Shown here: positions 1 through 14,190 of the stretch, piece by piece
How the letters are laid out: each line of letters begins with the position of its first letter
Numbering within the stretch: the stretch's first letter is position 1
Origin: Pectobacterium wasabiae CFBP 3304
Lineage (GTDB): Bacteria > Pseudomonadota > Gammaproteobacteria > Enterobacterales > Enterobacteriaceae
Direction of reading: 5' to 3'
DNA length: 64,000 bases
Assembly (NCBI RefSeq): GCF_001742185.1
Contig: NZ_CP015750.1
Coordinates: 744,001 to 808,000 of the forward strand
Made by a program: the position numbers and the translations under genes
Notes under the pieces: generated by a model
Told to the model about the DNA's origin: nothing
Databases searched by the model: none
What the model saw: the letters and a program-made list of their open reading frames with translations, nothing else

Positions 1-667
1 CGCCAGAAACCATAAGTCCAGTAGCGACCACTTTTGCTACCCAGCCAGCTCCAATAGATACCGCTAATTTCGCGGCGTCCATCGTTAAATTAACAAAGAA
101 ATCGGTTAATGCATATTCATCTTTAAACATCAACTCAATAGTTCGATAAGCGGCTGAAAAAATAATACAGAATTTCGCTCCAGCCGCAATACCGCTTTCG
201 ATACCTTTCGTCCCTATCCCTATATCTACTATTTTATGACTAATATTTAAATATCTAGTGGCATTTAAATATTGCCTTACCCCTGGATACCCAGATAGTT
301 TTATATATTTATTGCCATCTTTTCCGATATATTCAGTTGCCTTTACGCCGAATCCTTTTATCTCCATCGCGATTCTGCTTACAGACACGGCTTCTGCAAT
401 GTTACCGGCAAACGATGATACAGGGTCAGTACAACCAAATATGGCATCTTTCCACGATTGGTTAGGATTTGGCGTACACAATGTTTTTAAAAAATAGGTT
501 GCTTCCTGCGCAGTCAATATGGCATGAATGTTATCGTCATTTATTTCATTCAGTTGCGCACGTAATTTTTGATCGTTGATATCTGCATGCTGCTTTTTAA
601 AATCAAGATGATCCTCTAACCGATAATCATCATCAACAAGCGTTTTTAACACTGGATCGTATTTCAT
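1..667 (-). CDS. Partial unrecognised protein with YafU-like hydrophobic C-terminal part
   Basis: The reading frame opens with ATG at 667, preceded by an AGGGAG ribosome site, and runs off the left edge after 222 codons, so the C-terminus is missing. The first 100 residues are hydrophilic and acidic. From about residue 150 on it becomes hydrophobic and rich in Gly and Ala, with probable membrane-inserting segments. The stretch starting DEYALTDFFVNLTMD resembles from memory the start of the small E. coli inner-membrane protein YafU, but this is a weak likeness. A secreted or contact-delivered membrane-active toxin is possible but not shown; no immunity gene lies on the visible side. It reads convergently away from nothing and follows the cas operon in the same direction. 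Function unknown. Confidence 0.6.
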   Translation of the reverse strand, partial: MKYDPVLKTLVDDDYRLEDHLDFKKQHADINDQKLRAQLNEINDDNIHAILTAQEATYFLKTLCTPNPNQSWKDAIFGCTDPVSSFAGNIAEAVSVSRIAMEIKGFGVKATEYIGKDGNKYIKLSGYPGVRQYLNATRYLNISHKIVDIGIGTKGIESGIAAGAKFCIIFSAAYRTIELMFKDEYALTDFFVNLTMDAAKLAVSIGAGWVAKVVATGLMVSG

Positions 668-1080
668 CGTGTTCTCACTCCCTTGAATTTTACTTAAGTC
701 AACGAATTATTTCCCTGTAAGAGTACCTTAACGGAAAAATGACGATTTTTAAATATTAATAACGTCAAAACCGTAATTTCTCACCCAATCAAAAAATCCA
801 GTTACATAAAAGCATTACGAAAAGAGGCAGCAATAATACGTTATTGAAAGGCCATAACGCATTGAGCACCGGTGCAGTACTACCTCGATAATAGCCAGAC
901 GCGGGTGCTTAAGACCATGAATAAGCCGCCTACCGGAAAACGGGTAGCAGCGAGCGGTTAGGTTTTTACGCTAATTGCGAGATTATTAAAAAGAATATAT
1001 TTCTTTTGAGAAACTATTTTTTATTAAAGGACCAACTGCAATTAAAGATCAATAGCTTGCAGTTGGCCGTTAAAAAAGAG
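668..1080. other. Intergenic region downstream of the cas operon
   Basis: About 410 bases without a convincing gene. It holds the promoter region of the leftward gene ending at the window edge, including a TTAAGTAAA-type motif on the minus strand (689-697), and an inverted repeat next to csy4 listed separately. The middle (about 840-970) has more balanced base composition than its AT-rich flanks and could be a decayed fragment, but no homology was recognised. Confidence 0.5.
1032..1066 (-). terminator. Inverted repeat after csy4, possible terminator
   Basis: A perfect 10-bp inverted repeat (ccaactgcaa at 1032-1041, ttgcagttgg at 1057-1066) lies 15 bases beyond the stop of csy4. The loop is 15 bases. 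On the minus strand it is followed by tcctttaata rather than an uninterrupted U tract, so intrinsic termination would be weak. Confidence 0.45.
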
Positions 1081-4935
<3,855 letters not shown>

Positions 4936-4958
4936 TCATCCTCCTGTTATTATTCTTA

Positions 4959-7900
4959 TCATTGTCCAAACACCCCTAACAGCGGGTGCCAGTACCAGTC
5001 TTTTTCTTCCCGCAGGCGAATTTCGCCGAAGCGGGCGCTCACCCAGCTCAGTTCCCACTGCTTTTCTTCTGCCAGCCGTTGGTATAAGGCGTGATAATCC
5101 GGCTCGATCCAGGCACTGACGCCTTCTGCCATGTTCAGCGTAACGGGGCGAGCAATATCGTTTTGCTTCCAGCCGCTGGGGCCATCGTCCTGCACCATGA
5201 AAACGGGCTCTTCATCGTCATCGGCGATCCACAGGATGTACGCTTCATCTTTCGCCGATTGACGAAAGGGTGTTCGCCGCTGTAGTTCGCCATTCCAGTG
5301 AGGATGTGCCCGCCACCAGAACGCAGCGGGAGGGCGTTTTAGGTCATCGAGTTTTTGATTTTTGAGGCCAAGCAGCGTTTTCCCCAATACGGCATGCTCT
5401 AGCGCTACCAGTGAAAGCGGTTTGGTAAATGATGCTGGCTGCACGATACGCGGTGCAGCGCTGAGGTGGCGGTACTCTTTTTCCTGTAATAGCTGATGGA
5501 GATCGTGCGTATCCAGACTGTCATCCTGCGACTCAAAGCCCGGTTTACAGTACGCGATGTCTTTTCCTCTAAGCGCTCGAATATTGTGGCTAAACAGATA
5601 GATATTGGGCGTTTTAGGCACATGCTGTTTATCCTGCCGATGACGCAATATGCGTCCGGCAAGCTGGATCAGCGAACGCATCGAGCTAGGCTCGACAATC
5701 GCCCAATCATAGTCATGATCGCGCCCCACTTCAGCGACTGAGGTTGCCAGAACAACAAAGACATGATGCTGTTGCGGCGCGTGTTCTATTGCCTGACGAA
5801 TTTCTTCCACCTGCCACAGGGCACTGATGTCGTTGCGCATCAATGCGGCGTCAAGTCGCTGTTCAATGTGGGAGCGCATCGCCAATGGATGTTGGCTGTG
5901 ATAAATGCAGTAATGAACACAGATGTCCGGCGGCGAGGGCATCGCAAGTAGCTGGCGGGCAACGGCAACCAGCGGATCGATATTTGCCATTCTGACCAAT
6001 CCCAGCGAGACGGTTTTCCCGTTTTCATGCTGTTGGTGATGCTGAGAATGTAAATCGAACATCCGTGGATGGATCGCCTGTGCGACAGCCAGATGAACCT
6101 CGTCCGCCTTTTTGCTGGGGCTGCTGACCGGTACGATAGTGGCGAAGCGTAGCGGGAGTTCATCCTTCGTCAGATTTTTCAGCCGCTGATGAACAAACGC
6201 ATCGTGCTTGATCATGAAGTCTTTCACGTCGCCATATTGTGCATACTGACAGTCAAATTCATCAAACCAGCCGCAGCACACGTTCAGTGGCGTATTGGGC
6301 GTACCGTAAGCCTGTTGCCAGGCGGCGCGGCCATCAAGATAGGCATCGAACAGCGCACGAATTAACGCAGGCGGCAGCGTGGCTGACGACAGCAGCACGC
6401 GTGAGCCCAACATTCCCGCCCAGTTAACCAGTCGACAAAGGGCAGGAAGATCCTCCAGACCAAAATCATCTGGTTCATCAAGTACCAGATCGGAAGTTAA
6501 TAGTCGTAGCATTGGGGCTATCTGATGGCCGCCGCGTAGCCCTTCCGTTGCGGGCATCAGGTGATCGATGGTGGTGATCAGCACTGGCGCACTCAGTAAT
6601 TGATGCAGAGTGGGGCTGCGTTCCAGCCAGGCTTTTAGTCGACCATCATCCAGCGAACCATCGTAACGAACATATTGATGTTCAGAGAACAGCGGATCGG
6701 CGGATTCACTACCGGTCTGTGGCGTATTCTGCTGGCGTTGTTGATTCTCCTTCCGCATTTCATGGAGATCTTGCACCGCCTGCGAACCAATCAGCACCGC
6801 TAAATCGTCTTCTTCTAGCTTCAAACGCTGCCGTAGCGCATCGCCGGTTTGCAGCGTCAGCGTGCGTAACCCTAACGCGACGGAGAAGCGGCAGCCGATG
6901 GCTTCACCCGACAAGCCATACATAATTCGTGCGTTAGCGAACGTTTTTCCCCTGCCTGTCGATGCCATGTTGACGCCGAAGAAGCCGTGCTGCTTGCTGG
7001 TTTCACGGATGGAACAGACTAGGTCGAACGCGCGATCTTGCCAGCGAAAGCGCGGGTGCGTGCTACGTTGCCGGAACCCTTTATGACGGGTAATTGCGGG
7101 GAGGGTGTCACGCAGGTGCGGCAGGCTGCGCCCCAATAGCAAAGCATTCTGCCCAACGCCGACGCAGTGTTCGTCCAGCCTCTGTTTGTATTCCCCTGTC
7201 TTGCGATCGGTGTTAGCCCACACCGGATAAGCGATGTCCTGCCAGCCAAGCGTCGCCGCTCCTGCCGAGTAGTGGTGATCTGCCAGCATTAGCGCAAGAC
7301 GTGCCAGATGCACGGTCAACCGCTGGTCTAACTGGCTGAAATACATAAATGAGGGCAGCTTCAGTGCGCGCCCCGCAAATTTCCGCGCCTTCTCTCGCCA
7401 AACCGCGCTGCGCAGCGGTGTTCCGTTAGGAAACTGCCAGTTTTGCTCCCGCTCGGACGATGCCCAATCGGTCTTGCAATGATTGAGTGCATTCCATTGC
7501 GGAGAAAGATGGTCGATTAACCATGTTTCTGCATAGTCGAGCTGTGGGGGACTGCTGTTTGGTGCAAGCTCTGTCGATTTGTTAAACACCGGCAGGCGAT
7601 GGTGAGACACAATGAGCCAGGCGACGGTTTGTGCCAATGGCGGCAAGGTGCGAAATGGGCTATCGCTGAACGTCGGCTTATCCTGTTGCAGCGTTGCCAG
7701 CAGTGCGACCTCTGCTTCTGGGGTAATGGTGCTGAGTGTGGTTAGCCAGGTTTTGTCGTCCTGCTCACCGACAAAGGCCTGAAATAGTCGCAGCGATACC
7801 CATTCATGTCGATACGGTTGGCTGTGCGGGCCTGTGCCGCTAAGCCCAGCCTGAAATAGCGCATTGGCTTTGCCAATATCGTGAAATAACCCAGCAATGG

Positions 7901-8249
7901 CGGCCAGCAGGCTGAATACCTCTGCGCTGTGCCACGGATTTTCATCTTTCGTGCGCAGAACATCCCGTCTGGTGGTATTGGTGGGGACACTTCCCTGCGC
8001 ATTAAAACGTCGCAGATTGCCAACGACCCACAGCAGTTCGGTGTGGTTTGTACTACGAACCCAGTGGCAGGCAACAGCCGTATTGCGACGTGCCGTTTTA
8101 CGCAGCAGTTTGCGTAGTGTGTTCAGCCCTTCCAGCGTGATGGCAGTTTGCCAACTGCGTTCGCCCTTGCGCTCGGCAAACTGATCCAGTATTCGGCGCG
8201 TTTCGACCAGCGCACGCTTATTGCATTCTGAAATCAGTAGAATATTCAT
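4959..8249 (-). CDS. cas3: Cas2-Cas3 fusion helicase-nuclease, type I-F
   Basis: The 1096-residue product is the Cas2-Cas3 fusion that defines type I-F. Residues 1-95 are the Cas2-like domain. An HD nuclease motif (LFHDIGKAN, HD at 123-124) follows. The helicase has Walker A STGRGKT near residue 430, the LDEPDD box near 590, SSATLPP near 620 and LAGRILRHRQ near 865. The protein both degrades target DNA unwound by the Csy complex and, through its Cas2 part, joins Cas1 in taking up new spacers. Its start overlaps the cas1 stop by four bases. All motifs appear intact, so interference and primed adaptation should be possible. Confidence 0.97.
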   Translation of the reverse strand: MNILLISECNKRALVETRRILDQFAERKGERSWQTAITLEGLNTLRKLLRKTARRNTAVACHWVRSTNHTELLWVVGNLRRFNAQGSVPTNTTRRDVLRTKDENPWHSAEVFSLLAAIAGLFHDIGKANALFQAGLSGTGPHSQPYRHEWVSLRLFQAFVGEQDDKTWLTTLSTITPEAEVALLATLQQDKPTFSDSPFRTLPPLAQTVAWLIVSHHRLPVFNKSTELAPNSSPPQLDYAETWLIDHLSPQWNALNHCKTDWASSEREQNWQFPNGTPLRSAVWREKARKFAGRALKLPSFMYFSQLDQRLTVHLARLALMLADHHYSAGAATLGWQDIAYPVWANTDRKTGEYKQRLDEHCVGVGQNALLLGRSLPHLRDTLPAITRHKGFRQRSTHPRFRWQDRAFDLVCSIRETSKQHGFFGVNMASTGRGKTFANARIMYGLSGEAIGCRFSVALGLRTLTLQTGDALRQRLKLEEDDLAVLIGSQAVQDLHEMRKENQQRQQNTPQTGSESADPLFSEHQYVRYDGSLDDGRLKAWLERSPTLHQLLSAPVLITTIDHLMPATEGLRGGHQIAPMLRLLTSDLVLDEPDDFGLEDLPALCRLVNWAGMLGSRVLLSSATLPPALIRALFDAYLDGRAAWQQAYGTPNTPLNVCCGWFDEFDCQYAQYGDVKDFMIKHDAFVHQRLKNLTKDELPLRFATIVPVSSPSKKADEVHLAVAQAIHPRMFDLHSQHHQQHENGKTVSLGLVRMANIDPLVAVARQLLAMPSPPDICVHYCIYHSQHPLAMRSHIEQRLDAALMRNDISALWQVEEIRQAIEHAPQQHHVFVVLATSVAEVGRDHDYDWAIVEPSSMRSLIQLAGRILRHRQDKQHVPKTPNIYLFSHNIRALRGKDIAYCKPGFESQDDSLDTHDLHQLLQEKEYRHLSAAPRIVQPASFTKPLSLVALEHAVLGKTLLGLKNQKLDDLKRPPAAFWWRAHPHWNGELQRRTPFRQSAKDEAYILWIADDDEEPVFMVQDDGPSGWKQNDIARPVTLNMAEGVSAWIEPDYHALYQRLAEEKQWELSWVSARFGEIRLREEKDWYWHPLLGVFGQ

Positions 8250-9226
8250 CGCGCTACCTGACTCAACTTACTGGCGACATCCTGCAAACTGCCGATCATC
8301 ACATCCAGCGCTTCGGATTGTTGAAACGCGGCCAGACAGCGTTGACGAAATTCTTGCTCATCCTCGCCCTCCATCGCAGCAATAAAAGCCTGCGGTAGCA
8401 CGAGCGCATCTTTAATTAAATCGGCGACGTCAAATACCAACCCGCCACGGCGAGTCTTACCGTGCAACACAGCTAACCCGTGCGGCAGACCCAAGACCCA
8501 CGTTGAGACGGCGGCCAACCCATAAGCCAGGTAGTTGCCGTGATCGAGAAAGCGGTTAGCGAGATCGGTGCCGCCGCCGCGTTTGGCGCGGGTAAAGTCA
8601 CCATAGCTCACGGCATTAGCGGCCAGTTTGTACAAGGCTTTGGTCATCATCGCTTCCTGTACCAACACGTCAGTGCTGGTGCGACAGTCGGCTAGCCCTT
8701 TTTCATAACGATCCAAAAGCGCCTGAAGGTGATCGGCCTTAAAGGTAAAGCGGGATTCGCGGGACAGACGAGAGCCTAGCCAGTGCTGACGAATTTGTGT
8801 TATTCGCACTTGCTGAAAGGCGATGGCGGCGGCCAGCCTTTTCTCATCATCGAACCAAAAGCTCACCCAGTCCTGCAAATACTCGGTTGGTCGATATTCG
8901 CTCTGTGGCGATAGCCAGGATACCGCGACTTCCGCCTCATTAGCCGCAAACAGCGGTGTACCACCACCGCCGCAAAAACCGACCATCACACCGGCTCTGG
9001 CAAACTCTCGCATGGCGGCCTGCGTGACGGAGGTGCCGATTCCCAACATCACAACGCTGGTATTGGCGATGGGAATATTCCAGTACAGCGACTGACTTCC
9101 CTCTTCCGTGACATATTCGACACGGCCACCGTTGACGAGAATGCGGCAATGTTGGAGGTAATAAACATTGGCGCGTTTGGAATGCAGAATGGTTTTTAAA
9201 TCCGAAGGGCTAAAGACGTTATCCAT
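8246..9226 (-). CDS. cas1: CRISPR integrase Cas1, type I-F
   Basis: The 326-residue protein is a full-length type I-F Cas1. The conserved block RGGGTDLANRFLDHGNYLAY is followed by HGKTRRGGLVFDVADLIKD, which supplies the metal-binding histidine and aspartate; the metal glutamate is probably in QEAMMTKALY. Cas1 with the Cas2 domain of Cas3 integrates new spacers at the leader end of the array. It is the first gene of the leftward operon; its promoter lies in the same 296-bp region that serves as the array leader, so operon and array diverge from one place. Confidence 0.97.
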   Translation of the reverse strand: MDNVFSPSDLKTILHSKRANVYYLQHCRILVNGGRVEYVTEEGSQSLYWNIPIANTSVVMLGIGTSVTQAAMREFARAGVMVGFCGGGGTPLFAANEAEVAVSWLSPQSEYRPTEYLQDWVSFWFDDEKRLAAAIAFQQVRITQIRQHWLGSRLSRESRFTFKADHLQALLDRYEKGLADCRTSTDVLVQEAMMTKALYKLAANAVSYGDFTRAKRGGGTDLANRFLDHGNYLAYGLAAVSTWVLGLPHGLAVLHGKTRRGGLVFDVADLIKDALVLPQAFIAAMEGEDEQEFRQRCLAAFQQSEALDVMIGSLQDVASKLSQVAR

Positions 9227-9522
9227 AATGTATTTTCTGCCGCTATAGATAATAGGCGCTGATGTCAGCGAAATTAATCGCTGGCTAACTATTTAATAAA
9301 TAAAAATATAATTTTCAGAAAACTAACGAAAATCAGCCTATCACAGATATCTTAGGAAAATGATGGCTGCAAAAAATATTACCCAGATGCAGACCCTTTT
9401 TATTTGGTCTATTTCACAGGATTAAAAATCAATGAGTTACAGTTAGGCTGAAAAAAAGGGTTTTTGCGGCGAAAACGGTGATTGCTGCTAATAAAACAAA
9501 TCGTTAGAGTGATCGGGCTACA
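9227..9522 (+). promoter_or_regulatory. CRISPR leader and divergent cas1 promoter region
   Basis: This AT-rich 296-bp segment lies between the cas1 start and the first repeat. The far end of the array (10605-10632) has the degenerate repeat, which identifies this side as the leader. It must contain the rightward array promoter, any integration signals, and the leftward cas operon promoter. No single promoter box was clear enough to name. Confidence 0.75.
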
Positions 9523-10632
9523 GTTCACTGCCGTACAGGCAGCTTAGAAAAGACTGATTTTTTCCGGCAGTTGAGTGTTACCGTTCACTGCCGTACAGGC
9601 AGCTTAGAAAAATAGCACCCCGCCACCAACTTAATTTATTGATGTTCACTGCCGTACAGGCAGCTTAGAAAAGACTGATTTTTTCCGGCAGTTGAGTGTT
9701 ACCGTTCACTGCCGTACAGGCAGCTTAGAAAAATAGCACCCCGCCACCAACTTAATTTATTGATGTTCACTGCCGTACAGGCAGCTTAGAAAAACAACAA
9801 CGAGCGAACCGCGTAAAACCTGTTGTTCACTGCCGTACAGGCAGCTTAGAAACCAATCGCGCCAATACCAACGGCAATTAGAACGTTCACTGCCGTACAG
9901 GCAGCTTAGAAATGCAAATTTTCAAGCGCAAGCATTAGCGAACCGTTCACTGCCGTACAGGCAGCTTAGAAAGCATAGATATTGTCGATTTGGTTATTGC
10001 CGGGGTTCACTGCCGTACAGGCAGCTTAGAAAGCTACCGTCTGACAGTAAAGACACCGGGCAGAGTTCACTGCCGTACAGGCAGCTTAGAAAGCATCCTG
10101 ACGCTATTTCATTTGCTCGCAATGGTTCACTGCCGTACAGGCAGCTTAGAAACACCACCGGCAGGAGATCAACAGCTAGTCCATGTTCACTGCCGTACAG
10201 GCAGCTTAGAAAGGGACAAGCAGTCCGTTCTCTGTAATCGTCACGTTCACTGCCGTACAGGCAGCTTAGAAAATGAACGCAATTTCATCGGCCTCTGTTC
10301 CGACGTTCACTGCCGTACAGGCAGCTTAGAAATGCTGCTTACCGTGCTGTGCTGACGACGCAAAGTTCACTGCCGTACAGGCAGCTTAGAAAAGTTCTGA
10401 CATTCAGTGAATGACATAACGCGCGTTCACTGCCGTACAGGCAGCTTAGAAAAGTAGGGTGTTCGCGCTCTTCCTGCGTGACTCGTTCACTGCCGTACAG
10501 GCAGCTTAGAAAAGTAGGGTGTTCGCGCTCTTCCTGCGTGACTCGTTCACTGCCGTACAGGCAGCTTAGAAAAAGTTTTAGTTGATTGCAATAGATCCGC
10601 ATCAGTTCACTGCCGTACAGGCAGTTTAGTGC
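9523..10632 (+). CRISPR. Type I-F CRISPR array, 19 repeats and 18 spacers
   Basis: The 28-nt repeat gttcactgccgtacaggcag plus cttagaaa occurs 19 times with a 60-61 base period. All copies are identical except the last (10605-10632), which reads gcagtttagtgc at its end and marks the distal side. Spacers are 32 nt, apart from spacer 2 and its copy spacer 4, which are 33 nt. Spacers 1 and 3 are identical, 2 and 4 are identical, and 16 and 17 are identical, so only 15 are distinct. The inner palindrome ctgcc-gtaca-ggcag forms the Csy4 hairpin. Short reading frames across the array are artefacts of its 60-base period. Confidence 0.99.
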
Positions 10633-10669
10633 TTATCGAAATAAATCACTGGCGCAGCATATTGTGGCG

Positions 10670-11089
10670 TTATTCCCCATTCAGCGTGACAATCAGCGAG
10701 CGGCTACCGCCGTGGTTGCGGTGTTCACACAGGTAAATGCCCTGCCAGGTGCCGATGTTTAGGCATCCGTTGGTGATGGGGATCGTGAGGCTGTTTCCCA
10801 GCAGGCTGCCTTTCAGGTGCGCAGGCATGTCGTCACTGCCTTCATACGTATGGCGGTAATATGGTTCATCCTCCGGCACTAAACGATTAAAGAAGCTCTC
10901 GAAATCCTGCCGCACCGTGGGGTCGGCATTCTCGTTAATCGTTAGCGCCGCTGAGGTATGTTTGATGAACACATGCATCAGCCCGACTTTTATCTGGCGC
11001 AGCGCAGTAACCTGCACCAGTATTTCGTCAGTTACCAGATGGAAGCCTCTGGCTTTCGGCTTCAGGCGGATTTCATATTGCATCCACAT
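10670..11089 (-). CDS. yjbQ: YjbQ family protein (UPF0047)
   Basis: The 139-residue protein aligns along its whole length with what is remembered of E. coli YjbQ (138 residues): LVTDEI, KHTSAALTINENADPTVR, GSDDMPAHLK, GTWQGIYLCEHRNHGGSR and the C-terminal E. The family has a conserved small beta fold with a His/Glu metal-like site; a thiamine-phosphate synthase activity has been reported for some members, but the cellular role is not settled. It starts 13 bases after uvrA in the same direction and may be co-transcribed with it. It ends 37 bases from the CRISPR array, so the array sits between this housekeeping gene and cas1. Confidence 0.9.
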   Translation of the reverse strand: MWMQYEIRLKPKARGFHLVTDEILVQVTALRQIKVGLMHVFIKHTSAALTINENADPTVRQDFESFFNRLVPEDEPYYRHTYEGSDDMPAHLKGSLLGNSLTIPITNGCLNIGTWQGIYLCEHRNHGGSRSLIVTLNGE

Positions 11090-11102
11090 CGTCGTATTCC
11101 CG

Positions 11103-13940
11103 CTATCGGGCTTCTCGTGCCAAAATTGGCCGCAGGAAGCGTGCCGTGTGAGACTGCTCGCACTCCGCTACCGTTTCCGGCGTGCCAGAAACCAGAATTT
11201 CTCCGCCGCCGCTACCGCCTTCCGGCCCTAAATCGACAATCCAGTCCGCCGTTTTAATCACATCCAGATTATGCTCAATTACCACGATAGTATTGCCCTG
11301 ATCGCGCAGTTGATGCAGAACGGTGAGAAGCTGCTCAATATCAGCAAAATGCAGGCCAGTAGTGGGTTCGTCGAGAATATACAGCGTCTGCCCGGTTCCA
11401 CGTTTTGACAGTTCACGTGCCAATTTCACACGCTGTGCTTCCCCGCCGGACAGCGTAGTTGCCGACTGCCCAAGGCGAATGTAGGACAAGCCAACATCGA
11501 TCAGCGTTTGCAGCTTCCGCGCCAGCGCTGGAATGGCATCAAAAAACTCACGCGCTTCTTCGATGGTCATATCCAGCACTTCATGAATGCCTTTACCTTT
11601 GTATTTGATTTCCAGCGTTTCACGGTTATAACGTTTACCTTTGCACTGGTCACACGGCACATAGACATCCGGTAGGAAGTGCATTTCGACCTTGATGACA
11701 CCGTCGCCTTGGCAGGCTTCGCAGCGTCCGCCGCGCACGTTAAAGCTAAAACGACCGGGGTTATAGCCACGGGTACGGGCTTCCGGCACGCCAGCAAACA
11801 GCTCGCGAATCGGCGTGAAAATGCCGGTGTAAGTTGCTGGATTGGAACGCGGTGTGCGACCGATCGGGCTTTGATCGATATCAATCACCTTATCGAAATG
11901 TTCCAGCCCCTGAATCTCACGGTGAGCGGCAGGTTCTGCCAGCGTCGCGCCGTTCAACTGGCGCTGCGCCAGTGGGAATAAGGTATCATTGATGAGGGTA
12001 GATTTGCCCGATCCAGATACACCAGTGATGCAGGTGAACAGGCCAACTGGCAGCGTCAGCGTGACGTCTTTCAGGTTGTTGCCCTTCGCACCAATCAGCT
12101 TCAGCACTTTAGTCGGGTCCGCAAGTACGCGCTGTTTTGGAATTTCGATCTTGCGCTTACCGCTGAGGAATTGCCCCGTCAGCGAACCCGGCACCGCCAT
12201 AATCTCGTCCATCGTGCCCTCGGCGACAATTTGTCCACCGTGCACGCCCGCACCGGGGCCGATATCAATCACATGGTCAGCAGCACGAATCGCGTCTTCA
12301 TCGTGTTCCACCACAATGACGGTATTGCCCAAGTTGCGCAGATGAACCAGCGTTTCCAGCAGGCGCTCGTTGTCTCGCTGGTGCAGGCCGATAGACGGCT
12401 CATCCAGCACGTACATCACGCCAACCAGCCCGGCACCGATCTGGCTCGCCAGACGAATACGCTGCGCCTCGCCGCCGGACAGCGTTTCCGCCGAGCGGGA
12501 GAGCGACAAATAGTTCAGCCCCACATTCACCAGAAACTTCAGCCGATCGCCAATCTCTTTCAGTACTTTCTCGGCGATTTGGGCACGTTGCCCGCTAAGC
12601 TTCATATTCTGAAAAAACGTCATCGCATGGCCAATGCTCATATCAGAAATCTGCGGCAACGTGGTTTGCTCAACAAACACGTTACGCGCTTCTTCCCGCA
12701 GACGCGTCCCGCCGCAACTGGCGCAGGAGCGATTGCTGATGAATTTTGCCAGCTCTTCGCGCACCGCCGTGGATTCCGTTTCTTTATAGCGGCGCTCCAT
12801 GTTATGCAGCACGCCTTCGAACGGATGACGGCGTACTGAGGTGTCGCCACGATCGTTGATATATTTGAATTCGATGTTCTCTTTACCGGAACCGTACAGA
12901 ATCACTTTCTGCACCTCGGCACTCTGGTCTCCAAACGGGGCATCGACGTCAAATTTGTAGTGCTCCGCCAGCGAGCGCAGCATCTGGAAATAGTAGAAAT
13001 TGCGACGATCCCAGCCGCGGATCGCCCCACCCGCCAGCGACAGCTCCGCATTTTGCACTACGCGAACCGGATCGAAGAACTGCTGTACGCCCAGACCATC
13101 ACAGCTTGGGCACGCGCCCGCCGGGTTGTTGAACGAAAACATACGCGGTTCCAGCTCGTGCATGCTGTAGCCACACACTGGACAAGCAAAATTCGCCGAA
13201 AATAACAGTTCAGGCTGCGTTGGGTCGTCCATATCGGCGACGACCACGCTACCACCGGACAAATCCAGTGCGGTTTCAAATGATTCTGCCAGTCGCTGCG
13301 CCAGATCCTCACGCACTTTAAAGCGATCGACGACAACTTCGATGGTGTGCTTTTTCTGTAATTCCAGCTTCGGCGGATCGGACAGATCGCACACTTCGCC
13401 GTCGATACGGGCCCGGATATAGCCCTGTGACGCCAGATTTTCCAACGTCTTGCTGTGTTCGCCTTTGCGGTCTTTCACAATCGGCGCTAGCAACATCAGG
13501 CGCTTGCCTTCTGGCTGCGCCAGCACGTTGTCCACCATCTGGCTGACCGTCTGCGCATCCAGCGGCACATCATGCTCTGGGCAGCGCGGCTCACCCACGC
13601 GCGCAAACAGCAAACGCAGGTAATCATGAATTTCGGTAATCGTCCCGACCGTAGAACGCGGGTTATGTGAAGTGGATTTCTGTTCGATAGAGATGGCGGG
13701 CGACAGCCCTTCTATATGATCGACATCTGGTTTTTCCATCAGCGACAGAAATTGACGGGCGTAAGCGGAGAGAGATTCCACATAGCGCCGCTGCCCTTCG
13801 GCATACAGCGTGTCAAACGCCAGCGATGACTTACCCGAACCAGACAGACCAGTGATGACGATCAGCTTGTCACGGGGGATTATCAGATTGATATTCTTTA
13901 GATTATGGGTACGAGCACCACGAACTTCGATCTTATCCAT
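11103..13940 (-). CDS. uvrA: Excinuclease ABC subunit A
   Basis: The 945-residue protein is full-length UvrA, the damage-sensing ATPase of nucleotide excision repair. It shows two ABC modules: Walker [10 protein letters not shown] near residue 32 and GVSGSGKST near 640, with two LSGGEAQR signatures. Zinc-finger cysteines are present in [27 protein letters not shown] and CDQCKGKRY. It is divergent from ssb, and a LexA box lies in the shared promoter region, as in E. coli. The start at 13940 begins [17 protein letters not shown], the standard opening of the family. Confidence 0.98.
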   Translation of the reverse strand: MDKIEVRGARTHNLKNINLIIPRDKLIVITGLSGSGKSSLAFDTLYAEGQRRYVESLSAYARQFLSLMEKPDVDHIEGLSPAISIEQKSTSHNPRSTVGTITEIHDYLRLLFARVGEPRCPEHDVPLDAQTVSQMVDNVLAQPEGKRLMLLAPIVKDRKGEHSKTLENLASQGYIRARIDGEVCDLSDPPKLELQKKHTIEVVVDRFKVREDLAQRLAESFETALDLSGGSVVVADMDDPTQPELLFSANFACPVCGYSMHELEPRMFSFNNPAGACPSCDGLGVQQFFDPVRVVQNAELSLAGGAIRGWDRRNFYYFQMLRSLAEHYKFDVDAPFGDQSAEVQKVILYGSGKENIEFKYINDRGDTSVRRHPFEGVLHNMERRYKETESTAVREELAKFISNRSCASCGGTRLREEARNVFVEQTTLPQISDMSIGHAMTFFQNMKLSGQRAQIAEKVLKEIGDRLKFLVNVGLNYLSLSRSAETLSGGEAQRIRLASQIGAGLVGVMYVLDEPSIGLHQRDNERLLETLVHLRNLGNTVIVVEHDEDAIRAADHVIDIGPGAGVHGGQIVAEGTMDEIMAVPGSLTGQFLSGKRKIEIPKQRVLADPTKVLKLIGAKGNNLKDVTLTLPVGLFTCITGVSGSGKSTLINDTLFPLAQRQLNGATLAEPAAHREIQGLEHFDKVIDIDQSPIGRTPRSNPATYTGIFTPIRELFAGVPEARTRGYNPGRFSFNVRGGRCEACQGDGVIKVEMHFLPDVYVPCDQCKGKRYNRETLEIKYKGKGIHEVLDMTIEEAREFFDAIPALARKLQTLIDVGLSYIRLGQSATTLSGGEAQRVKLARELSKRGTGQTLYILDEPTTGLHFADIEQLLTVLHQLRDQGNTIVVIEHNLDVIKTADWIVDLGPEGGSGGGEILVSGTPETVAECEQSHTARFLRPILAREAR

Positions 13941-14027
13941 TCACACACTTCCCGGAATAAAAACGGTTTGTCATCGTCTCCCGAACGGAGAGAACCGGTA
14001 CGAAACGAGCAATTATGGCACAAAAAA

Positions 14028-14047
14028 AACTGAATGAATATCCAGTG
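14028..14047. promoter_or_regulatory. LexA (SOS) box between uvrA and ssb
   Basis: The segment centred on ctgaatgaatatccag (14030-14045) has the CTG-N10-CAG form of a LexA operator and the same AT-rich middle as the E. coli uvrA box. It lies about 85 bp from the uvrA start and 145 bp from the ssb start, so damage induction of uvrA, and perhaps ssb, is expected. Confidence 0.85.
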
Positions 14048-14190
14048 TTAAACCCGTTTACTTTGCAAACGCTGCAAATCTGACTTTCATTTCTGAAGCC
14101 ATTTCGCAGGTATGACAGAGAGTTTTCCACATGGTAAGATTGATCGTTTAGACTTAAAATAAATCTATCGATTCATCAGGAGATACGAGC

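Noticed and set aside
9990..10355. Open frame of 121 residues across the CRISPR array
   Set aside because: It is a periodic artefact: the peptide VHCRTGSLE repeats every 20 residues because the array period is 60 bases.
10339..10602. Antisense open frame of 87 residues in the array
   Set aside because: Same cause; repeated FLSCLYGSE blocks are translated CRISPR repeats.
12171..12839. 222-residue frame antisense to uvrA
   Set aside because: Shadow of a conserved, high-quality gene; no ribosome site or family.
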